From NCBI RefSeq assembly GCF_031081985.1, contig NZ_JARWSK010000001.1, forward strand, positions 620,001-684,000: 64,000 nucleotides of DNA, in the 5' to 3' direction. Below, one piece after another: positions 37,739 to 48,116 of the stretch (positions within the stretch are counted from its first letter, which is position 1; every line of letters begins with the position of its first letter). Position numbers and translations under genes: made by a program. The notes under the pieces were generated by a model, which had not been told where the DNA came from, did not search any database, and worked only from the letters and a program-made list of their open reading frames with translations. Origin of the DNA: Komagataeibacter xylinus (GTDB lineage Bacteria; Pseudomonadota; Alphaproteobacteria; Acetobacterales; Acetobacteraceae).

Positions 37739-39063
37739 TTAAACGTATTGCAGCAGCGATTGTGGGGATCGGTGTCGCCGGTGGCGTCGGGTTCCTGGCC
37801 TATGCATGGTATCCGGCCATTGCGCCGGTTGCACCGCCTCCTCCCTCCACCTTCACCGCCGCCCAGATCGAGCGCGGGCGCGTGCTGGCCGCTGGCGGCT
37901 ACTGCGCGGAGTGCCATACCCGCACCGATGGCGTGCGTGGCGTCGAGCTTGCAGGTGACTACAAGATGGACACGCCCTTTGGCGCCATCTTCTCCTCCAA
38001 CATCACGCCCGACCCCGAGACGGGCATCGGCCACTGGTCGGAGGCTGCCTTCAAGCGCGCCATGCGCAAGGGCATCTCGCGTGACGGCACGCAGCTCTTC
38101 CCCGCCTTCCCGTTCGATCACTTCACCCACATGACGGATGAGGACATCGACGCGGTCTACGCCTTCCTCATGACGCGCCAGCCCGTGCATTCGGTCAAGC
38201 GCGACAATACGGTGGGCTTCCCCTTCAACATCCGCCTCGAGCAGGCGGGCTGGAAACTCCTGTTCCTGCATGAAGGGCCGCTCAAGAACAACCCGAAGCA
38301 GGATGCCGAGTGGAACCGTGGCGCCTACCTGGCCGAAGGCCTGAGCCACTGCTCGGCGTGCCACACGCCGCGTAACCTGATGGGGGCCGAAAAGGCTGGC
38401 GCGCCCTATGATGGCGCCCCGGTCGATAACTGGATCGCCCCCCCGCTCAATGATCATAACCCGACCCCGGTCGTATGGACCGAGGACGAGTATTTCAAAT
38501 ACCTGCGCTTTGGTTCCGCGCCGCTGCACGGCAGTGCCGCTGGCCCGATGTCGCCGGTGGTGCATGGCGGCCTGAGCGAAATGCCGGAATCGGACGTGCA
38601 TGCCATCGCGCATTACCTGGCCGAGATCGATCATGCCTCGACCCGCGTCAGCCAGGACCCCAAGGCCCTTGCATGGGCCATGAAGGCATCGATGAAGGAT
38701 CTGGTCGGCCCGCAGGTCAACCCGAACGCCAAGCTCTATGCCGGCGCCTGTGCCGCGTGCCACGCCAATGCAGGCCCGCAGCCGGTTGAAGGCCGCCCCG
38801 ATCTCGCGCTGAACAATGCGCTGTGGCTGGATGAGCCGACCAACCTGTTCCAGGTCATCCTGCGCGGGATTGGCACGACGGAAGGCATTTCCACGGTGTC
38901 CATGCCCAGTTTCTACCATTCCTTCTCGGATGCGGATCTGGCCCGGCTGGCAACCTACCTGCGCGCAACCCGCACGACCCTGCCGCCGTGGAACGATCTC
39001 GAAAAGAAGGCCGCCGACGTGCGCAAGACCCTGCCTACGCCGCCTGTCGCGTCGTCCCATTGA
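37735..39063 (+). CDS. three-heme cytochrome c subunit of membrane-bound molybdo-dehydrogenase
   Basis: Carries electrons from the molybdenum subunit to ubiquinone at the periplasmic membrane face. The 442-aa protein has an N-terminal hydrophobic export/anchor segment (about 3-30) and three CxxCH heme sites: CAECH (57-61), CSACH (206-210), CAACH (339-343). This is the architecture of AldF/AdhB-like subunits. The start is GTG at 37735; upstream stops exclude a longer frame. The order cytochrome, 2Fe-2S, Mo subunit matches aldehyde dehydrogenase-type (or isoquinoline oxidoreductase-like) complexes of acetic acid bacteria. Confidence 0.88.
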   Translation: MIKRIAAAIVGIGVAGGVGFLAYAWYPAIAPVAPPPPSTFTAAQIERGRVLAAGGYCAECHTRTDGVRGVELAGDYKMDTPFGAIFSSNITPDPETGIGHWSEAAFKRAMRKGISRDGTQLFPAFPFDHFTHMTDEDIDAVYAFLMTRQPVHSVKRDNTVGFPFNIRLEQAGWKLLFLHEGPLKNNPKQDAEWNRGAYLAEGLSHCSACHTPRNLMGAEKAGAPYDGAPVDNWIAPPLNDHNPTPVVWTEDEYFKYLRFGSAPLHGSAAGPMSPVVHGGLSEMPESDVHAIAHYLAEIDHASTRVSQDPKALAWAMKASMKDLVGPQVNPNAKLYAGACAACHANAGPQPVEGRPDLALNNALWLDEPTNLFQVILRGIGTTEGISTVSMPSFYHSFSDADLARLATYLRATRTTLPPWNDLEKKAADVRKTLPTPPVASSH

Positions 39064-39084
39064 GCTGAAAGACGGAGCTAGAAC

Positions 39085-39558
39085 ATGACGACCTTTCGCC
39101 TCAATGGACGAGACGTAACCGTTGACGTGCCGGATGATACCCCCCTGCTGTGGGTCATCCGCGACGAAGTTGGCCTGACCGGAACAAAATTCGGTTGTGG
39201 CATCGGCATGTGTGGTGCGTGCACCATCCATATCGGTGGCCGGGCCACCCGCTCGTGCGTGACGCCAGTCAGCGCGGCAGAAGGTGCCGACATCACCACG
39301 ATCGAAGGCATCGACCCCGAGGGTAACCACCCCGTGCAGCAGGCCTGGCGCGAGATCCAGGTGCCGCAATGCGGCTACTGCCAGTCCGGGCAGATCATGC
39401 AGGCCGTGAGCCTGCTGAAGGATTACCCTTCTCCCACGGATGAGGAAATCGATGCCGTCATGGCGGGCAGCCTGTGCCGGTGCATGACCTACATTCGCAT
39501 TCGTGAGGCCATCAAGAAGGCCGCGGCCAACGCACGCGGAGATGCATCAAATGGGTAG
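39085..39558 (+). CDS. [2Fe-2S] subunit of molybdo-dehydrogenase
   Basis: A 157-aa xanthine-dehydrogenase-family iron-sulfur protein. Plant-type cluster ligands are Cys38, Cys43, Cys46 and Cys58 (CGIGMCGAC); the second cluster uses Cys96, Cys99, Cys131 and Cys133 (CGYC, CRC). No signal peptide, so it is expected to cross the membrane bound to the Tat-exported Mo subunit. It starts 21 bp after the cytochrome gene and overlaps the next gene by 8 bp. Confidence 0.92.
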   Translation: MTTFRLNGRDVTVDVPDDTPLLWVIRDEVGLTGTKFGCGIGMCGACTIHIGGRATRSCVTPVSAAEGADITTIEGIDPEGNHPVQQAWREIQVPQCGYCQSGQIMQAVSLLKDYPSPTDEEIDAVMAGSLCRCMTYIRIREAIKKAAANARGDASNG

Positions 39559-41872
39559 ATTAAACCGCTTCCGCCTGGGCAAGGACGGACGCCGCGAACA
39601 GACCAACCTGTCGCGTCGCGGCTTTCTTGTCACATCGTTGGGGGCCGGGGTCATGTTCGGCTTCGCGCGCCCGGCCTCGGCCAACCAGATTTTCCCGCTC
39701 GACAAGGCGCTGCCCGGCGATGGCGCGTTCGAGCCGACCATCTGGTGCTCGATCGCGCCCGATGGCGAGATCACGGTCAACATCATCCGCGCGGAAATGG
39801 GCCAGCATATCGGCACGGCGCTTGCCCGCATCATCGCGGACGAGATGGAAGCCGACTGGAGCAAGGTCCGCATCAACTACGTCGATACCGACCCCAAATG
39901 GGGCCTGATGGTGACCGGCGGCAGTTGGTCGGTATGGATGACGTGGGATGTGTTCCGCCAGGCCGGTGCCGCGACCCGCACCGCGCTGGTCGAGGAAGCC
40001 GCCCGCCTGCTTGGCACGACACCCGACAAGTGCACGGTCGCCAATGGCATCGTGACGGCTGGCACCAGGCAGATCAGCTTTGGTGATATCGTGGCCAAGG
40101 GCCATCCGTCGCATTCCTTCACGCCTGAGGAAATGGCCAAGCTGCCGCTCAAGCCCGCGAGCGAACGCCGCCTGATCGGCAATGCCGAGATCAAGGCTCT
40201 GGACATTCCCGCCAAGACCAACGGCACCGCCATCTACGGCATCGACGTCAAGGTTGAGGGCATGGTCTATGCCCGCCCCAAGATGCCGCCGACCCGCTAT
40301 GGCTCGAAGGTGCGCTCCGTTGATGATACGGACGCCAGGAAGATCAAGGGCTACGAGCGCTACCTGATTATCGAAGATCCGTCCGAGGTGGTGCAGGGCT
40401 GGGTTGTGGTGCTGGCCAAGACCTACAGCGCCGCCATCCGCGCAGCCGATGCGCTGAAGGTGGACTGGACGCCGGGCGAGACCATCCACACATCCGAGGC
40501 GGACATTCAGGACCGTGGCCGCGAGCTGATCAAGAACAGGGATGGTGGCGTCTACATCTTCAATGATGATGGCGTGGACCAGGCCTTCACCAGCGCGCAT
40601 ACGGTCATGGAGCAGGAATATACCTGCGCATCCGTGCTGCACTACCAGCTTGAGCCGACCAATGCCGTCGCCTTCGAGAAGGATGGCGTGTACGAGATCC
40701 ATGCTGGCAACCAGTGGCAGAGCCTGATCCTGCCCACGCTGGCCAAGGCGCTGCAGGTGCCCGAGAGCAAGGTGATCCTGCGCAGCTACCTGCTTGGTGG
40801 CGGGTTTGGCCGCAGGCTGAATGGTGACTACATGATCCCCGCCGCCCTTGCGTCGAAGGCGCTTGGTGGCAAGCCGGTCAAGCTGATCCTGACCCGCTCG
40901 GATGACATGCAGTTCGATTCCTTCCGCTCGCCTTCCGTCCAGCGCGTGCGCATGGCGTTTGATGGCAGCGACAGGATCACGGGCATGGACTACCAGGCCG
41001 CCGCGGGCTGGCCCACGGGTGTCATGGCCGAAGTCTTCATGGAAAAGGGCGTGGACGGCAAGCCTTATGACCAGTTCGCCATCGCCGGTGGCGATCACTG
41101 GTACGAGGTGGGGGCCTTCCGGGTGCGCGCGCTGCGCAACGACCTGGCGGAGAAGACCTTCCGCCCTGGCTGGCTGCGTTCGGTCAGCCCTGGCTGGACC
41201 AGTTGGGGGGTCGAGTGCTTCCTCGATGAGGTCGCGCATCGCCAGAAAAAAGACCCTGCCCAGTTCCGCCTTGACCTGCTGACCGCACAGGGCCGCAACA
41301 AGGGTGAAGCGCCGGACTCCGTCGGTGGCGCGCTGCGTCAGGCTGCCGTTGTGCGCCGCCTGATGGAAAAGGTGAACTGGGGCAAGACCACCCTGCCCAA
41401 GGATACCGCACTCGGCCTTGCCACAACGGCAGGGCAGGAACGCGGCATGCCGACCTGGATCGGCTGCGTGGCACAGGTGCATGTTGACCGCAGCACCGGC
41501 GTGGTCACCTGCCAGAAGCTGACCATCGTGGTTGATGCGGGCACCGTGGTTGACCCCGATGGCGCCAAGGCCCAGACCGAGGGTGCCGCGCTGTGGGGCC
41601 TGAGCATGGTCCTGTTCGAGAACACGGAAATCGTGAACGGCCTGCCCGTGGACCGGAACCTCAACACCTATACTCCGCTGCGTATTGCCGATACGCCGGA
41701 GATGGACATTGAGTTCCTGCCCAGCACCGAAAAGCCGATGGGCCTTGGTGAGCCGGGCACGACGGTGGTGGGGCCAGCCATTGGCAACGCCATCTTCAAT
41801 GCCGTGGGCGTGCGCCTGCGCCACATGCCGGTGCGCCCGGCCGATGTGCTGCGCGGATTGCAGGGAAGCTGA
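39551..41872 (+). CDS. molybdopterin-binding subunit, aldehyde dehydrogenase / isoquinoline 1-oxidoreductase type
   Basis: Catalytic subunit of the xanthine oxidase family, 773 aa. It has a Tat signal (LSRRGFLVTSLGAG, Arg22-Arg23), the GGGFGRR motif of the molybdenum domain, and the catalytic glutamate Glu734 in GLGEPGT. Gene order and Tat export fit the acetic acid bacterial aldehyde dehydrogenase that makes acetate from acetaldehyde; an isoquinoline-type hydroxylase is the alternative. The start ATG 39551 follows GGAGA by 8 nt and overlaps the 2Fe-2S gene; an ATG at 39503 lies too far inside it. A strong terminator follows. Confidence 0.88.
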   Translation: MGRLNRFRLGKDGRREQTNLSRRGFLVTSLGAGVMFGFARPASANQIFPLDKALPGDGAFEPTIWCSIAPDGEITVNIIRAEMGQHIGTALARIIADEMEADWSKVRINYVDTDPKWGLMVTGGSWSVWMTWDVFRQAGAATRTALVEEAARLLGTTPDKCTVANGIVTAGTRQISFGDIVAKGHPSHSFTPEEMAKLPLKPASERRLIGNAEIKALDIPAKTNGTAIYGIDVKVEGMVYARPKMPPTRYGSKVRSVDDTDARKIKGYERYLIIEDPSEVVQGWVVVLAKTYSAAIRAADALKVDWTPGETIHTSEADIQDRGRELIKNRDGGVYIFNDDGVDQAFTSAHTVMEQEYTCASVLHYQLEPTNAVAFEKDGVYEIHAGNQWQSLILPTLAKALQVPESKVILRSYLLGGGFGRRLNGDYMIPAALASKALGGKPVKLILTRSDDMQFDSFRSPSVQRVRMAFDGSDRITGMDYQAAAGWPTGVMAEVFMEKGVDGKPYDQFAIAGGDHWYEVGAFRVRALRNDLAEKTFRPGWLRSVSPGWTSWGVECFLDEVAHRQKKDPAQFRLDLLTAQGRNKGEAPDSVGGALRQAAVVRRLMEKVNWGKTTLPKDTALGLATTAGQERGMPTWIGCVAQVHVDRSTGVVTCQKLTIVVDAGTVVDPDGAKAQTEGAALWGLSMVLFENTEIVNGLPVDRNLNTYTPLRIADTPEMDIEFLPSTEKPMGLGEPGTTVVGPAIGNAIFNAVGVRLRHMPVRPADVLRGLQGS

Positions 41873-41895
41873 TCCCTTCTGTCCTGATGCGATAG

Positions 41896-41932
41896 AAAAG
41901 CCCGGCATGCGCCTTGCATGCCGGGCTTTTTT
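41896..41932 (+). terminator. terminator of the molybdo-dehydrogenase operon
   Basis: A perfect 15-bp stem (AAAAGCCCGGCATGC and complement, 41896-41910/41916-41930) with a 5-base loop is followed by further Ts. The A/T symmetry means it can also stop minus-strand transcription of the DUF3429 gene. Confidence 0.9.
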
Positions 41933-41951
41933 CATGGCCTGCGCATTGCCT

Positions 41952-42437
41952 TCAGCTACCGGGGCGCATGCCCATGCAGGCGGCCAGAATCGCCACGAAG
42001 CACAGCTCCGCCAGGCAGATGACAAACCACTGCACCGTCATGTAGCCCCGTGGCATCGCCCCCTGCCGCCAGGCCATGCGCTCCACCACGACTGTTGCAG
42101 CAAACCCTGCAATCAGTGTCATGAGCCCGGCGAGTTCCTGCACGGTGGCGGCGCATAGCCCGATCCAGCCAATGAAGGCAGGCAGTCCGCCCAGTGCGAG
42201 GCGCAGGTTGGTCAGCCGCTGCGTGCCGCCTGCGGGTATGATGTCAGGCTGCTCCAGCGCCAGGCCCCAATGCACCGCCCCGAGGAACGACAGCATGACC
42301 GCCCCATAGCCCACGGCGGCGGTCAGCAGGCGTGGGGTGTGGTCGGGTGAAAGGAACAGAATCGCGCAGGTGCAGCCAACCAGTGGCAGCAGGCTGGCCA
42401 GGGCGGTGACGATGGCAAGCAGCGGCAGGCGTTTCAC
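41952..42437 (-). CDS. DUF3429 family membrane protein
   Basis: A 161-aa inner-membrane protein with four to five hydrophobic segments. The family hallmark GAVHWGLALEQPD lies in the middle, followed by WIGLCAATV and an ending WFVICLAELCFVAIL. Function unknown. I favour GTG 42437 because AGGAGA lies 9 nt upstream and the protein then begins with the first helix; ATG 42473 would add 12 residues with a poorer ribosome-binding site. Confidence 0.8.
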   Translation of the reverse strand: MKRLPLLAIVTALASLLPLVGCTCAILFLSPDHTPRLLTAAVGYGAVMLSFLGAVHWGLALEQPDIIPAGGTQRLTNLRLALGGLPAFIGWIGLCAATVQELAGLMTLIAGFAATVVVERMAWRQGAMPRGYMTVQWFVICLAELCFVAILAACMGMRPGS

Positions 42438-42475
42438 GGCAGGGGGTCTCCTAATATCTTGTGCTGAGTGCATAG

Positions 42476-43858
<1,383 letters not shown>

Positions 43859-43919
43859 CACGCTGGCCCGGACGGGTTAAGCCCGTCCGGCTTACAGGAA
43901 TACGGCAAGGGGAGATGGA

Positions 43920-44249
43920 ATGCAGATAGTCAGGATCGCGAAGCGTGTGATGCGGGCAACCATTCCCCCTGCCCTGTTCATCGCGCTGACAGGCTATTTT
44001 GGCTGGAACGTCATGCGTGGCGAGCATGGGCTGCACAGCTACGCCACGCAACTGCACCTGCTTGATGAAGCGCGTTCGGCCCAGCAGGACGCCACCGCCG
44101 AGCAGGAAGTGTGGCTGCGCCGCGTGCGTGGCCTCAAGGAAGGCGCGCTCGACACCGACCTGCTCGATGAACGCGCCCGCTCCATGCAGAACCTCGCGCG
44201 CCAGGACGAGATTGTGGTGCCTTATGCCGAGCATGACCATCTGTACTGA
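43920..44249 (+). CDS. FtsB/DivIC family septum formation initiator
   Basis: A 109-aa bitopic membrane protein of the divisome. One transmembrane helix (about 14-33, ATIPPALFIALTGYFGWNVM) is followed by a helical, coiled-coil-prone periplasmic part rich in Ala, Gln, Glu and Leu. The position directly after eno is the common FtsB/DivIC context in proteobacteria, which supports the call more than the weak sequence signature. Confidence 0.85.
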   Translation: MQIVRIAKRVMRATIPPALFIALTGYFGWNVMRGEHGLHSYATQLHLLDEARSAQQDATAEQEVWLRRVRGLKEGALDTDLLDERARSMQNLARQDEIVVPYAEHDHLY

Positions 44250-44280
44250 AGGGTCCGGCGCTACGGCAGGCAGCAGATAT

Positions 44281-44317
44281 AAAAAAACCCCGGCGGAAAA
44301 CCTGCCGGGGTTTTTTT
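44281..44317. terminator. bidirectional terminator divIC / rpmG
   Basis: A perfect 14-bp stem (A7-CCCCGGC and complement, 44281-44294/44304-44317) with a 9-base loop is flanked by A7 and T7 tracts, so it works in both directions between convergent genes. Confidence 0.9.
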
Positions 44318-44337
44318 CATCTCCACAGATCGGGAGA

Positions 44338-44505
44338 TTATTTGATCTTCGCTTCGCGGAAGGCCACGTGCTTGCGCGCGACGGGGTCGTATTTCCGCAG
44401 TTCCATCTTGCCATTCTGGGCGCGGGCATTCTTCTTGGTCACATAGAAGTAGCCCGTGTCCGCCGTGGAGACGAGTTTGATCTGAATGGTGTTGCTCTTG
44501 GCCAT
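44338..44505 (-). CDS. rpmG: 50S ribosomal protein L33
   Basis: The 55-aa protein [21 protein letters not shown]... has the L33 motif [10 protein letters not shown] and [18 protein letters not shown]. It lacks the two CxxC pairs of zinc-binding L33, so it is the zinc-free form. The start ATG 44505 opens the conserved N-terminus; a longer frame to 44541 is not supported. Confidence 0.95.
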   Translation of the reverse strand: MAKSNTIQIKLVSTADTGYFYVTKKNARAQNGKMELRKYDPVARKHVAFREAKIK

Positions 44506-44665
44506 GATATCCTCAGCACTGCTCCGCCGCTGCTGGAACACTCAGGTGCAGCAGTGGTTCAAGTTGGCGGAAAATGCGCATACACAAGGCTCAGGTCAAG
44601 CGCCTTGACCAATATTTCTGCTGGAATCGACCCAGAATGGCAAAAAAAATGGAGTGCCGTGCCCG

Positions 44666-45874
44666 ATGTTGAGTGTAGCGCAAGCCCGTGAGCGGATTCT
44701 GGAGGGGGTTTTCCCCCTGCCTGCCGAGGTCGTGGCCCTGACCGATGCCTGCGGGCGCGTTAGCGCGGCCCCCATCATGGCGGAGCTGTTCAACCCGCCA
44801 GAAGATGTCTCGTCCATGGATGGCTACGCCGTGCGCGCGGCTGATCTTTCGGCTGGCGGGGTAACGCTTGCCTGCATTGCCGAGGCCCCTGCGGGCCATC
44901 CCTTTACCGGCACGGTTGGCCCGGGGCAATGCGTGCGGATCTTTACCGGTAGCGTGATGCCCGCAGGCGCCGACGCCGTGCTGATACAGGAAAATGCGCA
45001 GCGCGAGGGTGCGAGCGCGCACACCACGCACACGCTCGCACCCGGCACCTATGTGCGTCGCAAGGGGCAGGATTTTGCAGCGGGGCAGATGCTTGTGCCT
45101 GCAGGCCACAGGCTGTCAGCACGGGATGTGGGGCTGGCGGCAGCGGCCAACAATGCATGGGTGCAGGTAACGCGCCGCCCGCGCGTGGCCATTGCCGCCA
45201 CGGGCGATGAACTGCTGCTGCCCGGCAGCCCCATTGGCGCGGGCCAGATCGCCAACGCCAATACGCCCATGCTGGCTGCCCTGCTGCGCGCCGTGGGCGC
45301 CGAGCCCGTCATGCTGCCGGTGCTGCGTGATGACATGGCCGACATGGCAACGCTCGAGCGCATGGTCGATGGCGTGGACATGCTGCTGACCGCAGGCGGC
45401 GCCAGCGTGGGCAGCCATGACCTGGTGCGACGCGGGCTGGAACAGGTAGGGTTGAAAACCGATTTCTGGAAGATTGCCATGCGTCCGGGCCGCCCGCTGA
45501 TGTCAGGCCATCTGGGCCGCCTGCCCTTTATCGGCCTGCCAGGCAACCCGGTTGCGGCCTTCGTGTGTTCCATCGTGTTCGTGCTGCCTGCCCTGCGGCG
45601 CATGGCCGGGCTGGCGCAGGCCATCGAGCCGCCGACACGCGCCATTCTGGGCTGCGACGTGCCTCAAAACGACCAGCGCATGGACCACCTGCGCGCAACC
45701 CTTGCCCATGACGGACAGGGCCGCCTGGTGGCAACGCCCTTCCCCGTGCAGGATTCGGCCATGCTGCACGTGCTGGCGCAAAGCCAGGCGCTGGTGCTCC
45801 GCGCGCCCCATGCGCCTGCGGCGCAGGCAGGCGATGAATGCGCGGTCATCCGTATCGATCATGTCTTTGCATAG
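44666..45874 (+). CDS. moeA: molybdopterin molybdenumtransferase
   Basis: Inserts molybdate into adenylylated molybdopterin, the last common step of Moco synthesis. The 402-aa protein has SSMDGYAVR near residue 50, GDELLLPG and TAGGASVGSHDLV of the MoaB-like domain, and LPGNPVAAFV near the C-terminus. GGAG (44651-44654) lies 11 nt before ATG 44666; GTG 44654 is the alternative. Supplies the cofactor for the molybdo-dehydrogenase encoded about 3 kb upstream. Confidence 0.94.
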   Translation: MLSVAQARERILEGVFPLPAEVVALTDACGRVSAAPIMAELFNPPEDVSSMDGYAVRAADLSAGGVTLACIAEAPAGHPFTGTVGPGQCVRIFTGSVMPAGADAVLIQENAQREGASAHTTHTLAPGTYVRRKGQDFAAGQMLVPAGHRLSARDVGLAAAANNAWVQVTRRPRVAIAATGDELLLPGSPIGAGQIANANTPMLAALLRAVGAEPVMLPVLRDDMADMATLERMVDGVDMLLTAGGASVGSHDLVRRGLEQVGLKTDFWKIAMRPGRPLMSGHLGRLPFIGLPGNPVAAFVCSIVFVLPALRRMAGLAQAIEPPTRAILGCDVPQNDQRMDHLRATLAHDGQGRLVATPFPVQDSAMLHVLAQSQALVLRAPHAPAAQAGDECAVIRIDHVFA

Positions 45875-45887
45875 GCTGCAATGCCGG

Positions 45888-45951
45888 TTGACGCGCAAGG
45901 GGGAACCAATATAGAACATGGAACAGGTTTTTGATTTGTTCCATGGCGTTC
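45888..45951 (+). promoter_or_regulatory. lexA promoter with palindromic LexA-type operator
   Basis: TTGACG (45888-45893), 16 bases and TATAGA (45910-45915) form a good promoter right after the moeA stop. A perfect 9-bp inverted repeat CATGGAACA-N11-TGTTCCATG (45917-45945) overlaps its start. Four GAAC/GTTC units are present (45914, 45921, 45938, 45948), the building blocks of alphaproteobacterial SOS boxes, but none is in the canonical GTTC-N7-GTTC spacing. Confidence 0.6.
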
Positions 45952-45991
45952 GCGCATTGGCGGCGCTGCTCACGGCAAAAGGACATGTGGC

Positions 45992-46663
45992 ATGCTCACC
46001 AGGAAACAACATGAGCTTTTGCTGTTTATCGATAGTCATCTGCGCCGGACGGGCTTTTCCCCCTCCTTCGATGAAATGAAGGACGCGCTTGGCCTGCGCT
46101 CCAAATCCGGCATTCATCGCCTCATTTCAGCGCTGGAGGAGCGTGGATTCCTGCATCGCAGGCATCATCGGGCCCGTGCGCTCGAGATCCTGCGCCTGCC
46201 CGACATCGATCCGCCGCCGCCCCGCCCCGCCGATTCGCCCCAGCCCGTGCCTGATATGCCTGCCCCTGAACAGATCGCCGCGGTGATGGATGTGCCCTTC
46301 GTGGGGCGTATTGCCGCAGGCAATCCCATCGAGGCCATCACCCCCGAGACCACCCGCATCACCGTGCCCGCCGACATGCTGGGCAAGGCCAGCCATTACG
46401 CGTTGGAAGTGACGGGCAACTCGATGGAGGAAGCGGGTATTCTTGATGGTGACATGGTCATCATCCGTGAACAGAACCACGCAAACGACGGCGAGATCGT
46501 GGTAGCGCTGATTGATGGCGATGAAGTCACCCTCAAGCGCATCCGCCACCAAGGCAGCGAAATTGCGCTGATCCCGGCCAATAGTGCGTATGATACCCGG
46601 CTTTTCCCGGCGGAGCGTGTGTACATACAGGGCACGCTGGCGGGCCTGATCCGGCGCTATTAA
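45992..46663 (+). CDS. lexA: LexA SOS repressor
   Basis: Represses DNA-damage genes and cleaves itself when RecA is activated. The 223-aa protein has the N-terminal winged helix ([42 protein letters not shown] in the usual place), a proline-rich linker, the cleavage bond Ala109-Gly110 (GRIAAGNP), the nucleophile Ser144 (GNSMEEAGI) and Lys182 (TLKRI). An operator on its own promoter suggests autorepression. Confidence 0.96.
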   Translation: MLTRKQHELLLFIDSHLRRTGFSPSFDEMKDALGLRSKSGIHRLISALEERGFLHRRHHRARALEILRLPDIDPPPPRPADSPQPVPDMPAPEQIAAVMDVPFVGRIAAGNPIEAITPETTRITVPADMLGKASHYALEVTGNSMEEAGILDGDMVIIREQNHANDGEIVVALIDGDEVTLKRIRHQGSEIALIPANSAYDTRLFPAERVYIQGTLAGLIRRY

Positions 46664-46689
46664 GCGGGCAGCCTCAACGTTTTAAGGTG

Positions 46690-46713
46690 CCACCTTTCTT
46701 TCAAAAAAGGTGG
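46690..46713. terminator. bidirectional terminator lexA / bioCD
   Basis: An 8-bp stem CCACCTTT / AAAGGTGG with loop CTTTCAAA lies between the convergent lexA and bioC-bioD genes. The T/A-rich arms resemble the second hairpin of the repeat at 2821-2898, so this may be a degenerate copy. Confidence 0.65.
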
Positions 46714-46721
46714 TGTTCTTA

Positions 46722-48116
46722 TCACGGCACGATATCACGCCATGGCGGCAGCAGGGTGGCCAGTTGCGCCACCGCTTCCGGCCCCATGGGCGTCATGGGT
46801 GGGAACTGCGCCAGAATACGGACCTGCCCGTGGCGCATGATGGCATCGCGCCCCACGGGTTCGAGCGGGCCATTCAGGATCACGCCTGCCACACGCAACC
46901 CGCGTGCGCGCAGGGCGGCAAGGCTGAGCAGCGTGTGGTTGATCGTGCCCAGCGTGCTGCGTGCAACCAGCACCACCGGCAGCGCCAGCCGCGCCATCAG
47001 GTCGATCATCAGGTAATCGGGGGCGATCGGCACAAACACGCCCCCTGCCCCTTCCACCACCAACGGGCCTGCGGATGGGTCATGATGTGGCAGGGCAATG
47101 CCGGCCGGGTCGATGCGGGCATGGGCCTGTCGCGCCGCATCCTCGGGCGAGAGGGATGCCCCGAAACTTGCCGCAGGCGGATAGAGCCGCATGGCATCAA
47201 TCCCCGCCAGGTGGCGCAGGCTCGTGCTGTCGGATGGCGCATCATCCGTGCCGCTTTGCAGCGGCTTCCAGTAAGCAGCATTCCAGGCCCGCACGAGAGC
47301 GGCGGAGGCGACGGTCTTGCCCACATCCGTATCCGTGCCGGTCACGAACACACCGGGCCATGGTGCACGATGGAACTGCCCGTACGCCACATGATACGAT
47401 ATGGCAAAAGGCGCATCCCCCGCACCTGCCGCGGCCAGTACCCGCCGCAGGCCAGCCGTATGGGGGCTGTCCGTATGGGTTGCACCGATCGCCCGGAGTT
47501 CGCGCACGAAGGCCAGTGGCGAAGCGGGCGTATCAATGAGTTCAGCATCCTCCCACAGCCCTGCGCCACAATCGGGCCATTCGGCCTGCAACGTGGCGCA
47601 GGACGGGTAATCGGCCATCGGGCACGTCCTGTCCACGGCCCTGTAGGCGGCCCGCCACTGGCGAAAGCTGCCCGCGCACAGGGTTGCCAGCGCCATATGC
47701 CCCCCCGGCGCCAGCAGGCGGGCCAGCGCGGCGAGGGCTGTCTTGCGATCGGCAAACCACTGCATGGCCAGGCTGGAGCAGATCAGGTCGAACGGGCCGG
47801 TCAGGTCTGGCGCTTCGCCATCCATGCGGCGCAGCACGAGTTGCCCGTCATCGGGCATGCGCTGGGCCAGGCGTTGCAGCATGCCCGGCGCGATATCGGT
47901 GGCGGTGATGTGGGCATGAGGGAACAGACGGCGCAGTTCACGGGTCAGGAAGCCGGTGCCACAGCCAATTTCCAGAATGCGGCGCGGGGCATGAGGGTGC
48001 ATGCCAGCGGCAATGCGCCGGGCCAGTTCGGCGGCGGCAATGCGCTGGATGCGGGCCGCCTGCTCATAATTCCGCGCTGAGTCGAAACCGGCGGCAATGC
48101 TGTCCTTGCGCGTCAT
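46722..48116 (-). CDS. BioC-BioD fusion: malonyl-ACP O-methyltransferase / dethiobiotin synthetase
   Basis: One uninterrupted 464-aa frame joins two biotin enzymes. Residues 1 to about 250 are BioC (SAM methyltransferase: ILEIGCGTGFLTREL near 47-61, TATDIAPGML, CSSLAMQWF), which caps malonyl-ACP to start pimelate synthesis. From about 255 it is BioD (VFVTGTDTDVGKT near 256-268, YWKPLQSGTDD, LVVEGAGGVFVPI), which closes the ureido ring of dethiobiotin. The start ATG 48116 overlaps the bioH-like gene by 4 bp; a longer frame to 48320 is within that gene. Last gene of the operon bioF-bioH-bioCD. Confidence 0.9.
   Translation of the reverse strand: MTRKDSIAAGFDSARNYEQAARIQRIAAAELARRIAAGMHPHAPRRILEIGCGTGFLTRELRRLFPHAHITATDIAPGMLQRLAQRMPDDGQLVLRRMDGEAPDLTGPFDLICSSLAMQWFADRKTALAALARLLAPGGHMALATLCAGSFRQWRAAYRAVDRTCPMADYPSCATLQAEWPDCGAGLWEDAELIDTPASPLAFVRELRAIGATHTDSPHTAGLRRVLAAAGAGDAPFAISYHVAYGQFHRAPWPGVFVTGTDTDVGKTVASAALVRAWNAAYWKPLQSGTDDAPSDSTSLRHLAGIDAMRLYPPAASFGASLSPEDAARQAHARIDPAGIALPHHDPSAGPLVVEGAGGVFVPIAPDYLMIDLMARLALPVVLVARSTLGTINHTLLSLAALRARGLRVAGVILNGPLEPVGRDAIMRHGQVRILAQFPPMTPMGPEAVAQLATLLPPWRDIVP

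Noticed and set aside
39560-42025. 821-codon minus-strand open frame
   Set aside because: Antisense to the molybdopterin subunit and part of the DUF3429 region; histidine-rich shadow composition with no recognisable motif.
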